NCBI GenBank assembly: GCA_012269745.1
Contig: JAAXJR010000066.1
Span: forward strand, 1-53,885
DNA from: Flavobacteriales bacterium
GTDB taxonomy: Bacteria > Bacteroidota > Bacteroidia > Flavobacteriales > Schleiferiaceae
Reading direction: 5' to 3'
DNA: 53,885 nucleotides
Shown piece after piece: positions 35,616-43,771 of the stretch (position 1 is its first letter; the number at the start of each line of letters is the position of its first letter). Made by a program: the position numbers and the translations under genes. The notes below the pieces were generated by a model, which searched no databases, had not been told where the DNA came from, and worked only from the letters and a program-made list of their open reading frames with translations.

Positions 35616-35716
35616 AAAAAAGACTAAGACCGCGAAGCGGTATGGGATTCTAGTTGAATGCAACCCCACTTAAGGTCCGCCAATCCTTGCAAAGCAAGGT
35701 TGGCAATCCTTTCATC
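35616..35716 (+). repeat. Palindromic element next to tRNA-Leu (copy B)
   Basis: Core 35673-35710 is the inverted twin of 15725-15762 (36 of 38 bases equal). Before it come AAAAAAGAC (35616-35624), a small hairpin ACCGC-GAA-GCGGT and an ACCCCAC block, in the same order as in copy A. The element runs into TCCTTTCATC (35707-35716), identical to bases 35525-35534 of tRNA-Leu. The rest of 35717-35827 is AT-rich with no recognised feature. Confidence 0.65.
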
Positions 35717-35863
35717 TTCCGGACAATTTCTGTATTTGTTAAAATCACTGTGAGTCTAAAATCTTATGCTTTAGAACGTATAATCAATTTTTGGCAAAAC
35801 GATAGTTTCTCTAATTGAGAATGAAGATTGATTCACTATTTTAATTATAAAAAAAGAATTAAA

Positions 35864-36412
35864 GTGTCTGTAAGATTCACTGCAAACGAAATAAAAAGCA
35901 ACCTGAAGTTTCTCTTCACAGCGGCATTAATTATCTCCTTTATAACTTTCGTCTTGCAGATAGTTCTGATAAAGTATGAAAAGAAGTCAGAGCAAATATA
36001 TAATGAACTGAATAAGGCTGAATCAGAAATTAGCCAGTACAGGAATTTGATCTGGCTAACCCATAACTACTCCAACTCGTATTCTTCATCCTTTGCTAGT
36101 GAATACCAAGAGGTTTTGGAGTCTTTTTCCTCATCAAAAATTGACTTAATCCAGGAAGATTTCCCAAGAGTTCGTGCAGCCGTTGAAGGAATTGGCCTTG
36201 AAGAATACTTGATGAGACATGACCACAACACTTGTGTTTCTTTAATGTCAGATGCACGAAGATTTATTGAAGATTACAGGATAGCCAATAGAACTGAATC
36301 TATTGAGCTCCAAGCGAAGGTAGATGCAATCAACATGACTATCCTCGTGCTTCTATTAGTAATGACATTCTTCTTTGTGTACGTAATGATTTACGCATTG
36401 TATGGAAAATAG
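35864..36412 (+). CDS. Two-pass membrane protein, candidate sensor partner of the next kinase
   Basis: GTG at 35864 (182 residues) is used; TTG at 35828 in the same frame is possible. The protein has a membrane segment near residues 17-36, an extracytoplasmic helical part of about 115 residues with coiled-coil character (EQIYNELNKAESEISQYRNL), and a second membrane segment near 155-178, ending six residues later. This is the layout of a receptor's sensor module without any signalling domain. It overlaps the histidine kinase gene by 11 bases, so it probably works with it as a split sensor. Not a recognised family. Confidence 0.65.
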   Translation: MSVRFTANEIKSNLKFLFTAALIISFITFVLQIVLIKYEKKSEQIYNELNKAESEISQYRNLIWLTHNYSNSYSSSFASEYQEVLESFSSSKIDLIQEDFPRVRAAVEGIGLEEYLMRHDHNTCVSLMSDARRFIEDYRIANRTESIELQAKVDAINMTILVLLLVMTFFFVYVMIYALYGK

Positions 36413-37574
36413 ACTGAGGAAACTGACAATATCACTGATCGGTAGCTGCGCATTAATTCTCTTGTACGCCCTATACGAATCAGAAGCATTTGCTTGGGTA
36501 GTCCTCATAATTCCAGTGTCCATAACCTCGCATATGATAGCTCTTAGAAGCAATTATGGCAATTTAGTTCATACGGTCGCTGCAATACTCCTTGGGCTAA
36601 TAATCTTTATATCGTTTTCAGGTTATTTATGCGCAGCTCTATTATCCTTGTTCGCGGTAAAATTTAACTTCAACTATCGCCCAAGCTCCGTTCATCCGAG
36701 ATTGTTAATTGATAGAAGCCTTGGTCCCTTAATATTTACATTACTTCTGGTAGTTAAATTTGTTCTAATCTGGATGAATATTTCTTACGCTCATTATGAA
36801 GACAATATGAGCAATGAATCTATAATATTCTGGAGTTCAATTATATCCCTCGGGTTTTTCCATCATATTATTGTTGAATCAAAAAGAAATTATAATCATC
36901 TGAAGTATGAACTAGCGACCAAAGAAAAAAATTGGACCAACAACGTGATGACCTTGTTATCTCACAACATCAGAACACCCATTGCTTCAATGGGTAATAG
37001 AGTGGACATTATCAAACTCAAAAAAAGCGAGGGTATTGCAATTTCAGAGGAAGATATCGAATCACTAGTTGATGATAGGGAACGCATTAACAGTATTGTA
37101 CACGGTTTGCTGTCCAAGTCTAGTCGCAATATCATCTCTTCCAAAAACGTATCGGAATTATCAATTAATCAAGCGATTAATGAGTATGCCGACAGGGTGA
37201 AAATCACAAAGCCTGAAGGCATTGACTTTAATCTTAGCTCAAATGACAAGATTGCTCTTGATCTAGCTTTAGAATCTGTGATTAGTAATTCCGAAAAATA
37301 CGGTGCCTCTCACATTCAGATTACTTTGCGCGACAATGAAAACGAAGTTTCAATATCTGTCATTGACAATGGCGAAGGCATGAACTCTGAAACACTGGAG
37401 CGCTATGGCACTCCTTTTAATTCCTCTCAATCGAAAAAAGGAGGCTCGGGATTAGGGGTATATTTTGCCTTGCAGCTCGTAAAAGATGCAGGATGGCAAT
37501 GGTCGGCTGAAAGCTCATTGGGTAAAGGAACGACAGTCACATTCTCTATACCTAAGCAACTCTTAGTCCTCTAA
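36402..37574 (+). CDS. Membrane histidine kinase, orphan
   Basis: 390 residues: about five or six membrane segments to residue 157, then a HisKA-like helix pair with H188 in LLSHNIRTPIASM, N-box N296 (ESVISNSEKYG), G1 box DNGEG (322-326) and G2 box KGGSGLGVYFA (346-356). All elements needed for autophosphorylation are visible. The membrane part has no extracytoplasmic domain, which the overlapping upstream gene may supply. No response regulator is encoded in the window. Converges with the next gene, overlapping by 12 bases. Base composition is AT-richer than its neighbours, like the other two kinases here. Confidence 0.85.
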   Translation: MENRLRKLTISLIGSCALILLYALYESEAFAWVVLIIPVSITSHMIALRSNYGNLVHTVAAILLGLIIFISFSGYLCAALLSLFAVKFNFNYRPSSVHPRLLIDRSLGPLIFTLLLVVKFVLIWMNISYAHYEDNMSNESIIFWSSIISLGFFHHIIVESKRNYNHLKYELATKEKNWTNNVMTLLSHNIRTPIASMGNRVDIIKLKKSEGIAISEEDIESLVDDRERINSIVHGLLSKSSRNIISSKNVSELSINQAINEYADRVKITKPEGIDFNLSSNDKIALDLALESVISNSEKYGASHIQITLRDNENEVSISVIDNGEGMNSETLERYGTPFNSSQSKKGGSGLGVYFALQLVKDAGWQWSAESSLGKGTTVTFSIPKQLLVL

Positions 37575-38327
37575 CACTTCATCAGTCAGCTGGGCGAAGA
37601 TGTCGTAAGCCAACAGTTGTACAAGCGGCACAATCACTAGCAATCCTAATCCCAAGGTCATTACCGTTACTGGTATCGCAATGAGCGTTATAAGCAGTAG
37701 CGCAAAGAAAATCTGAAAGAAATTTGGAAAGGCGAGCTTGATGGATTCCGCCAAAGATTCTAATCCATCCTTACCGTTGAGTGATGCAAAATAGGGCGCA
37801 AACATTAGAACGATGCTCAATAGAATCTGAAGTCCAATGAATAGATAAAAGTTGCCCATGTTTGCTTGCAAGACCTCACTCAAATCTTCAAAGGCCATCA
37901 TCATCAATTCAAAGTCTTGGCTTTGCTCCTCGGTGAGCTGGAAAGTCATCAGCTCCTGCGGCATCAAAAGCGATGACAGTTGTGAAAGCACCACAGTGGC
38001 CACCATTACTACCACTACAGATTTTATATTAATTCTGAATCCATCTAGGAAGTTGCCAAACTCGACCTCTTGACCTGCTTCGTCTTTACGTGCAAAATGA
38101 GCGAACCCGACATTCAAAAGGCCGCTACCTATACCGGCAATGATCGCAATAATCGTCGTTTGAATGAATGTATTGAAGGAAAATAGTCCGCCAATGCCCC
38201 CTGCAACCGTGGCGAACACCACCGAAACTACTAAGCTAAAGACCGTGTAGGCAGTGTACATACCTGCCTTGTTCTTATATCTAATCCATCCTGCTTGAAC
38301 TGCTTGGGTAGGTGAAATCTTTCTCAT
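37563..38327 (-). CDS. Multi-pass membrane protein of unknown function
   Basis: A 254-residue protein with about six hydrophobic segments (near 22-50, 53-75, 103-125, 160-180, 205-225 and 225-245). An acidic loop (MTFQLTEEQSQDFELMMMAFEDLSEVL) lies between segments three and four. It resembles the glycerophosphoryl-diester-type or DUF4013-like bundles of paired helices found widely in bacteria, but I cannot name the family. Divergent from ribF with 48 bases between. Confidence 0.75.
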   Translation of the reverse strand: MRKISPTQAVQAGWIRYKNKAGMYTAYTVFSLVVSVVFATVAGGIGGLFSFNTFIQTTIIAIIAGIGSGLLNVGFAHFARKDEAGQEVEFGNFLDGFRINIKSVVVVMVATVVLSQLSSLLMPQELMTFQLTEEQSQDFELMMMAFEDLSEVLQANMGNFYLFIGLQILLSIVLMFAPYFASLNGKDGLESLAESIKLAFPNFFQIFFALLLITLIAIPVTVMTLGLGLLVIVPLVQLLAYDIFAQLTDEVLED

Positions 38328-38375
38328 TGGGATGCGGTTTGCAATGCTTAATTTTGAAGCAAATTACAACAGACG

Positions 38376-39305
38376 TTGAAAGTAACTTACGGTTTAGAGA
38401 ATTTTCAGACACTTTCTTGTGCGGTGGCAACCACTGGGACCTTTGATGGGGTACATCTGGGCCACAGGAAAATTTTGAACCAATTAGTCACCAAGGCCCG
38501 TGAAGTGGATGGAGAGAGCGTTCTGTTGACCTTCTCCCCGCACCCAAGATTAGTCTTACAGCCTGATGTGGAGCTTCAGTTACTCTCTAGTGAAAAAGAG
38601 AAAATTGCTCTTTTAGAAAAAACAGGGCTGGACCATTTGATCATCCATCCCTTTACGAAGGAGTTTTCGAGAACGCAGTCGTTAGACTTTGTTCGGGAGT
38701 ATTTGGTGAATACCATTGGCGTAAAGCACCTCGTCATAGGGTATGATCACCATTTTGGTAGAAACAGAGAGGGAAGCTTTGAGCATTTAAAGGAGTTTGG
38801 CCCCATCTACGGTTTTGAAGTAGAGGAGATCACCGCCTTGGATATTGACCAAGTCAACGTCAGCAGCACTAAGATTCGAAATGCACTTGGAGCGGGAAAT
38901 GTGGAATTGGCCAACAATTACCTAGGTTCTAATTATAGTGTCTCGGGTAAAGTTGTCAAAGGCGACCAGATCGGCCGAACCATTGGTTTTCCCACCGCAA
39001 ACATCGAATGCGACTTTAGTCATAAACTATTGCCCACTGATGGAGTATATGCCGGACGGCTACATGTGAACGGAGAACTTTATGATGCCATGGCCAACCT
39101 TGGCGCTAGACCCACAGTAAAGAGTGCTCAGCGAAAGCTTGAGGTGCATTGCATTGGCATTGAGATTGAGCTCTATGGCGCGAATGTGAGATTTGAATTG
39201 ACGCATCATCTTCGTGCTATTCAAGAATTTGATAACTTGGAAGGGCTTAAAAATCAATTGGCCACAGATAAAGCTAAAGCCACGGCCCTTTTGGCACAGA
39301 AATAG
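38376..39305 (+). CDS. ribF: Bifunctional riboflavin kinase / FAD synthetase
   Basis: Turns riboflavin into FMN and FMN into FAD. 309 residues starting with TTG (no ATG in frame upstream of the conserved part). N-terminal adenylyltransferase domain with TTGTFDGVHLGHRKIL and YDHHFGRNREGS; C-terminal kinase domain with KGDQIGRTIGFPTANIE (about 190-206). No FMN riboswitch is present in the short upstream gap. Confidence 0.95.
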   Translation: MKVTYGLENFQTLSCAVATTGTFDGVHLGHRKILNQLVTKAREVDGESVLLTFSPHPRLVLQPDVELQLLSSEKEKIALLEKTGLDHLIIHPFTKEFSRTQSLDFVREYLVNTIGVKHLVIGYDHHFGRNREGSFEHLKEFGPIYGFEVEEITALDIDQVNVSSTKIRNALGAGNVELANNYLGSNYSVSGKVVKGDQIGRTIGFPTANIECDFSHKLLPTDGVYAGRLHVNGELYDAMANLGARPTVKSAQRKLEVHCIGIEIELYGANVRFELTHHLRAIQEFDNLEGLKNQLATDKAKATALLAQK

Positions 39306-39335
39306 ATTAGAAAGAACAAACATTAATACAACCTC

Positions 39336-39812
39336 ATGAAAAAAATCGCCCTTTTAGCAGCCGTTGGAGTATTGGCAGTAGCATGTACGAAATGGGAAAA
39401 CAAGAGCACCGAATTTAAAGTGACTGGACTTTGGACTGGTGTTAACCAAGAAGTCTCTATTGAAGCACTCCCATTCTTAGATTCTAATGAAGTAATGCCT
39501 TCCACATATATGGAAGCCAACTTTATGGAAGATGGCGGTTTAACCATCGATTCTGCTGGCGTACGTTTAGACAGTATGGGTTGGTCTATTGAAAATGATA
39601 CTATTCTGGTACTTAACGGTATCGATTTAGGATTTGAAGACCCAATCAATGGTGGCGGCGCACTCGTTCCAAGTAAATTGAAATTTGACATCCGAACATT
39701 GACTCAGGAGCAGTTCAACTTCAGATACGATACGACCATCACTTTGACGGTTCCACAAATCCCTATCCCGGTGAACATTACCGTAAAGCAAATCCAACGC
39801 TGGGCGAGATAA
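39336..39812 (+). CDS. Small lipoprotein, lipocalin-like beta-rich
   Basis: 158 residues with a lipoprotein signal (AAVGVLAVAC, C17). The mature part is predicted beta-rich, beginning KVTGLWTG, and resembles the small lipocalin-like lipoproteins common in Bacteroidota. No catalytic motif. 30 bases downstream of ribF on the same strand and followed by a strong terminator. Function unknown. Confidence 0.75.
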   Translation: MKKIALLAAVGVLAVACTKWENKSTEFKVTGLWTGVNQEVSIEALPFLDSNEVMPSTYMEANFMEDGGLTIDSAGVRLDSMGWSIENDTILVLNGIDLGFEDPINGGGALVPSKLKFDIRTLTQEQFNFRYDTTITLTVPQIPIPVNITVKQIQRWAR

Positions 39813-39840
39813 TTTTCCGAACCTAGCTACACTTAATTCT

Positions 39841-39867
39841 ACCCGCGCCTTCGGCGCGGGTTTTTTA
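39841..39867 (+). terminator. Terminator of the ribF-lipoprotein unit
   Basis: ACCCGCGCC, TTC, GGCGCGGGT then six T. It touches the cutC stop codon, so it serves the plus strand only. Confidence 0.9.
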
Positions 39868-40584
39868 TGCGCTTATGTAGCGCGCTGCAGCTGCAAGAGC
39901 GCTAATTTTTTCGTTGTCTCTCTTCCACTCTCCTTCGAAGCCGAAGGGATTTTTTTCTGGGGCAGACCAATATCTAGCTGTACAATGAAAGGCTCTCACC
40001 CCTACCTCTTTGAGACTAGGAACAACCTCAGCGTTCACGCCACTACCCGCTTGAATTTGGATGCGATTTTTAGCCCAGCTCATTATTTGCGCTAACCCCT
40101 GCGGATCAACTTTTGGCTGAAAACCACTGGTTAAGATTCGTTCTACACCTATGTCAATAAGAGTTTGTAGCACTGCCTCTGGGTCCTTACATACATCAAA
40201 GGCACGATGAAAAGTGATGCCCAGATTGTGTTGTTTCGCCTTATGAGTAACGAGAGTCATGAAGCGCTCATCCAACAAGCCTTCCCCAGTCAATGCGCCA
40301 ACGACAATACCTCGAATCCCCGTCCTCGAAAGTATTTCAAGATCCAGCAACATTTGGTGTTGTTCACTGGAGGAATAATGGAAATTCCCTGCCCTGGGAC
40401 GCAGCATGGCATATACTGGAAGGGACGTAGCAGCAACTACTTCCCGTGCCCTACCAAAAGACGGGGTAAGGCCTCCTTCTGCCAAATTCTCGCACAATTC
40501 AATACGATCCACACCTAAGGCATGAAGCCCTTCTACATGCCTTGCTTCTTCTAAGGCAATCTCAATCTCTATACGGTCGGCCAT
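39865..40584 (-). CDS. cutC: CutC family TIM-barrel protein
   Basis: 239 residues with the CutC signatures RIELCENLAEGGLTPSFG, VYAMLRPRAGNF, GIVVGALTGEG, TFHRAFDVCKDP, ILTSGFQP and IQAGSGVNAEVV. The family was named for copper homeostasis in E. coli, but that role has been questioned. Here the start codon lies 23 bases inside the end of a hexosaminidase gene, followed upstream by a glycosylasparaginase, with no copper gene around. That placement argues for a part in glycan breakdown, which is inference. Confidence 0.9.
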   Translation of the reverse strand: MADRIEIEIALEEARHVEGLHALGVDRIELCENLAEGGLTPSFGRAREVVAATSLPVYAMLRPRAGNFHYSSSEQHQMLLDLEILSRTGIRGIVVGALTGEGLLDERFMTLVTHKAKQHNLGITFHRAFDVCKDPEAVLQTLIDIGVERILTSGFQPKVDPQGLAQIMSWAKNRIQIQAGSGVNAEVVPSLKEVGVRAFHCTARYWSAPEKNPFGFEGEWKRDNEKISALAAAARYISA

Positions 40585-42742
40585 AGATCTGTACTTCGTC
40601 CAAAAAATGCCATACAGGCTGTCCTGCAGCAGGATGATTGTCGGGCAGTTTTTCAGTATTTGGAATTTCGAAATTAATAGAATTTGTAGGTGGAAAACCG
40701 CCCTCTGGAGCCAAGGTCATGGTATGTATGAAAGTGCCTTCCTCGTCCACACTCACATCTCTGTCCCACTGGTACCTTTCGATCACATCGTTCTCCACGT
40801 AGATGTCAGCATAGACCATTTCGGGAACGAGAATCCAAGATAATCGGCTCTGCAAAAAATTAATTTTCACTGAATCTATGATGTATTTCTCCTTCCATCC
40901 AAAGTGGCCGCCAAAGTGATCTGGACCAAAATAACCTACCCAGTTTCCGTCTCTAAAATTAGTAGAGCCCAACACACCGTTTGCCATAGGTATGTCGTTT
41001 GTGCCTGTATATGGAGGCGTGGAGGGAGAGGTTAAACAACTGTGTGTTAAAAGCCCCTGGTGCACGGCAAAATCGTAGGTCAATACCGGCCCCATGCTAC
41101 GCCCATCGCGCTGAGGCTGAACCTGCATCGAATGGAGTCCGAGATTGGAAAAAGTCGCTGTGGTATCCGATAATATGCCTGTTGATGAACGTAGTTCGAG
41201 TTGCAGATTGGGGAACGCTGGGGTTGCTGTTGCTCTAAGCTCAAGCTTGCCATTATAGCTTTCATTGGAAGACGACAATGCGACCGGTACCTGTTCAACA
41301 TCGTAACTGTACCCTAAAGCATCTAACATTGGGTAATGAAGTTGAAGCCTTTGCCAGAAAGCATCATAATCACGCTTAGCTGGGTGGGACCAAAAGACCT
41401 CTGCCATAGCTATACCTCGTGGCAAAAATCTTCGGTCAAGGGTTTCTATATCAGGAATGCGTTCCGACCATAAGTTGCACTCACCGCCAATGATGTGATG
41501 ACCGTGGGTGAATCGGTCCAATTTTTCAGGATACAAGTTGAAATCGTAGACCTTCGGTACGTCTATACTGCTCACTGGATAGTCAAAATAAGCATGTGAG
41601 GTAGGACTCACAATGGCATCGTGGCCTTGCTCTGCAGCGTGCTGCGCACCTTCAAATCCGCGCCAACTCTGAACGGTTGCGTTCGGACTCAAACCGCCCT
41701 CTAATATTTCATCCCAACCAATGATTTGCTTGCCCTTGGCAGCCAAGTAATTTTCAATTCTAGTATTGAACCAACCTTGCAAGGCTTCTTCGTCCTGCAA
41801 GTCTTCCTCCTTCATACGCTGCTGGCATTTAGGACAATGCTCCCACCGGTACTTTGGCGCTTCGTCCCCACCAATGTGTATGTATTTCGAAGGGAAGATT
41901 TCACAGACATAGTCGAGCACATCCTCCAAAAATTCGAAGGTCCGCTCATTTCCTGCACAATATATCTCTTTGAAAACGCCCCATTCGGTGGCCACCGCTA
42001 TTGACTCCCCGCTGCAGCCTAAATGAGGGTAGGCTGCTAAGGCCGCCTGACTGTGTCCGGGCAATTCTATTTCAGGAATGACCTCAATACCATAACCGGC
42101 CGCATAGGCCACCACCTCCTCCAAATCTTCTCGGGTGTAGAAGCCTCCGTAAACGCTGTCGCCGTGCGATCTATAAGCAGCTACCTCGGCCAACTTTGGA
42201 TAGTCATTCATGGCAATGCGCCACCCTTGGTCCTCAGTTAAATGCCAGTGCAACACATTGAATTTATACAGGGCCATGATGTCCAATTGACGCTTGACCT
42301 GTTCGACCGTAAAGAAATGACGACAAACATCCATAAGTACACCACGGTGTGCAAATACCGGTTCGTCAGAAATTTGACCCCAGGGTAAAGCAACCTCATT
42401 TCCCAACATGCCTAATTGACCCAACGTGCTCTGTGCACGATGGTCGCCCTCTGCGCCGTGGAAAACCATAATGCCATTTTCATCGGAAACGATACGATAG
42501 GCTTCCTCATTTAAATTCGAGTCCAATTCAAACACAGGTGCCTCCAACGTATTCCAAGCAGAACTGTCAAAATCATAAGAACGTACAGGCGGAATTAGGG
42601 CATCCACGGCCGCCCATTCTTTGCAAACTTGGCCTTCGTTAAAATCGGATACAGACCTTGTAAAAAGAACTACAACCACACTAATGACCACTGCGAATAC
42701 ACCTGTAATCCAGCGGCGGTTCTGTCTGTTTTTTACTCCCAT
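40562..42742 (-). CDS. GH20 beta-N-acetylhexosaminidase
   Basis: 726 residues. Signal anchor or signal peptide at 11-28, a GH20b-type N-terminal domain, then the catalytic barrel with HWHLTEDQGWR and the catalytic pair D293-E294 in HIGGDEAPK (substrate-assisted mechanism using the N-acetyl group). From about 510 on come a chitobiase-type C-terminal segment and a discoidin-like beta-sandwich with GVLGSTNFRDGNWVGYFG. It releases terminal N-acetylglucosamine or galactosamine; exported. Overlaps the glycosylasparaginase gene by ten bases and cutC by 23. Confidence 0.93.
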   Translation of the reverse strand: MGVKNRQNRRWITGVFAVVISVVVVLFTRSVSDFNEGQVCKEWAAVDALIPPVRSYDFDSSAWNTLEAPVFELDSNLNEEAYRIVSDENGIMVFHGAEGDHRAQSTLGQLGMLGNEVALPWGQISDEPVFAHRGVLMDVCRHFFTVEQVKRQLDIMALYKFNVLHWHLTEDQGWRIAMNDYPKLAEVAAYRSHGDSVYGGFYTREDLEEVVAYAAGYGIEVIPEIELPGHSQAALAAYPHLGCSGESIAVATEWGVFKEIYCAGNERTFEFLEDVLDYVCEIFPSKYIHIGGDEAPKYRWEHCPKCQQRMKEEDLQDEEALQGWFNTRIENYLAAKGKQIIGWDEILEGGLSPNATVQSWRGFEGAQHAAEQGHDAIVSPTSHAYFDYPVSSIDVPKVYDFNLYPEKLDRFTHGHHIIGGECNLWSERIPDIETLDRRFLPRGIAMAEVFWSHPAKRDYDAFWQRLQLHYPMLDALGYSYDVEQVPVALSSSNESYNGKLELRATATPAFPNLQLELRSSTGILSDTTATFSNLGLHSMQVQPQRDGRSMGPVLTYDFAVHQGLLTHSCLTSPSTPPYTGTNDIPMANGVLGSTNFRDGNWVGYFGPDHFGGHFGWKEKYIIDSVKINFLQSRLSWILVPEMVYADIYVENDVIERYQWDRDVSVDEEGTFIHTMTLAPEGGFPPTNSINFEIPNTEKLPDNHPAAGQPVWHFLDEVQIYGRPYRD

Positions 42743-43722
42743 GTTCTCATGTATTTGGCATCCACCATCTCATTGTGATCTTGCGAGCGCAGCGCATAAT
42801 TGAATCCGTTGTAGACACTGTATCCGCCGTATTCACCTTGAACATTCATAGCTAAAAAACCCACCTGCATTCCTTCCACGCCCGGATGTTTTTTCAAAAT
42901 TCGCTGCACGATATCATAACAAGCTTCCTCCGGTGAAGCTCCACGTCGCATGGATTCCACTACAGCAGAAGCGCCTGCCGTCCTAATCATCGCCTCGCCT
43001 ACACCCGTGGCTGTCGCACCACCGACATCTCCGTCAATGAACAACCCTGCGCCAATAATGGGACTATCGCCTACGCGACCTCTAATCTTATAAGCCATAC
43101 CCGAAGTGGTACAGGCACCTGCCATCCTCCCGCTGGCATCCAAGGCTAGCATGCCAATGGTATCGTGATTCTCGACGTTGACGCCTGTTTTATATTCTGA
43201 CTTTATGAGCCACTCTTCATAGTCCTTCTGAACCTGCGGCAGCGGTACCTGGTAATCCACTTTTGAGAACCCGTTTTCTAATGCCCATTTCTGGGCGCCC
43301 TCACCCACCAACATGACGTGCGGTGTCTTGTCCATAACGGCACGAGCGACATCAATAGGGTGCTGAATATCCTCCAAGAAAGCCACGGATCCGCATCGGC
43401 TATCATGGTCCATGATACAAGCATCGAGCGTCACGTATCCGTCGCGGTCTGGCCTTCCACCGAGCCCGACACTCCTGTTGGTCATATCACTTTCCGTAAC
43501 CGCTACACCTTTTTGAACAGCATCTAAAGCATCTCCTCCAGCTCCTAATATTTCCCACGCCCCAGCATTGGCTTCCATACCGTGAATCCAAGTACTTATA
43601 ACAACGGGACTGTTCTTTTTTGGTGGAAGTGAAGAAGACGAATGTGTCTGAGCGGCGAGCGGTGAGAGGACGGTTCCGGCACCTAGGGCACCGAGATTTT
43701 TCAGAAATTTTCTGCGAGACAT
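42733..43722 (-). CDS. N4-(beta-N-acetylglucosaminyl)-L-asparaginase, Tat-exported
   Basis: Cuts the bond between asparagine and the first N-acetylglucosamine of N-glycans. 329 residues; an Ntn hydrolase that cleaves itself before T188 (NHDTIGMLALD), with downstream RVGDSPIIGAGLFIDGDVGGATATGVGE forming the substrate loop. The N-terminus MSRRKFLKNLGALGAGT is a twin-arginine (Tat) signal, so it is exported folded. First gene of the unit with GH20 and cutC; divergent from the GH92 gene with 49 bases between. Confidence 0.93.
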   Translation of the reverse strand: MSRRKFLKNLGALGAGTVLSPLAAQTHSSSSLPPKKNSPVVISTWIHGMEANAGAWEILGAGGDALDAVQKGVAVTESDMTNRSVGLGGRPDRDGYVTLDACIMDHDSRCGSVAFLEDIQHPIDVARAVMDKTPHVMLVGEGAQKWALENGFSKVDYQVPLPQVQKDYEEWLIKSEYKTGVNVENHDTIGMLALDASGRMAGACTTSGMAYKIRGRVGDSPIIGAGLFIDGDVGGATATGVGEAMIRTAGASAVVESMRRGASPEEACYDIVQRILKKHPGVEGMQVGFLAMNVQGEYGGYSVYNGFNYALRSQDHNEMVDAKYMRTWE

Positions 43723-43754
43723 GGGTTCTGTGTTTGCTTAAACTTACTGCTTAT

Positions 43755-43770
43755 TTCCCTAATTTGGGAA
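43755..43770. promoter_or_regulatory. Near-perfect palindrome between the glycan genes, candidate operator
   Basis: TTCCCTAATTTGGGAA has arms TTCCC/GGGAA and one mismatched pair. It ends one base before the GH92 start codon and sits in the only gap between the two divergent transcripts, so a bound protein could affect both. Confidence 0.4.
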
Positions 43771-43771
43771 G

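Noticed and set aside
38328-38375. FMN riboswitch before ribF
   Set aside because: The gap is only 48 bases, too short for the conserved RFN fold, and none of its blocks is seen.
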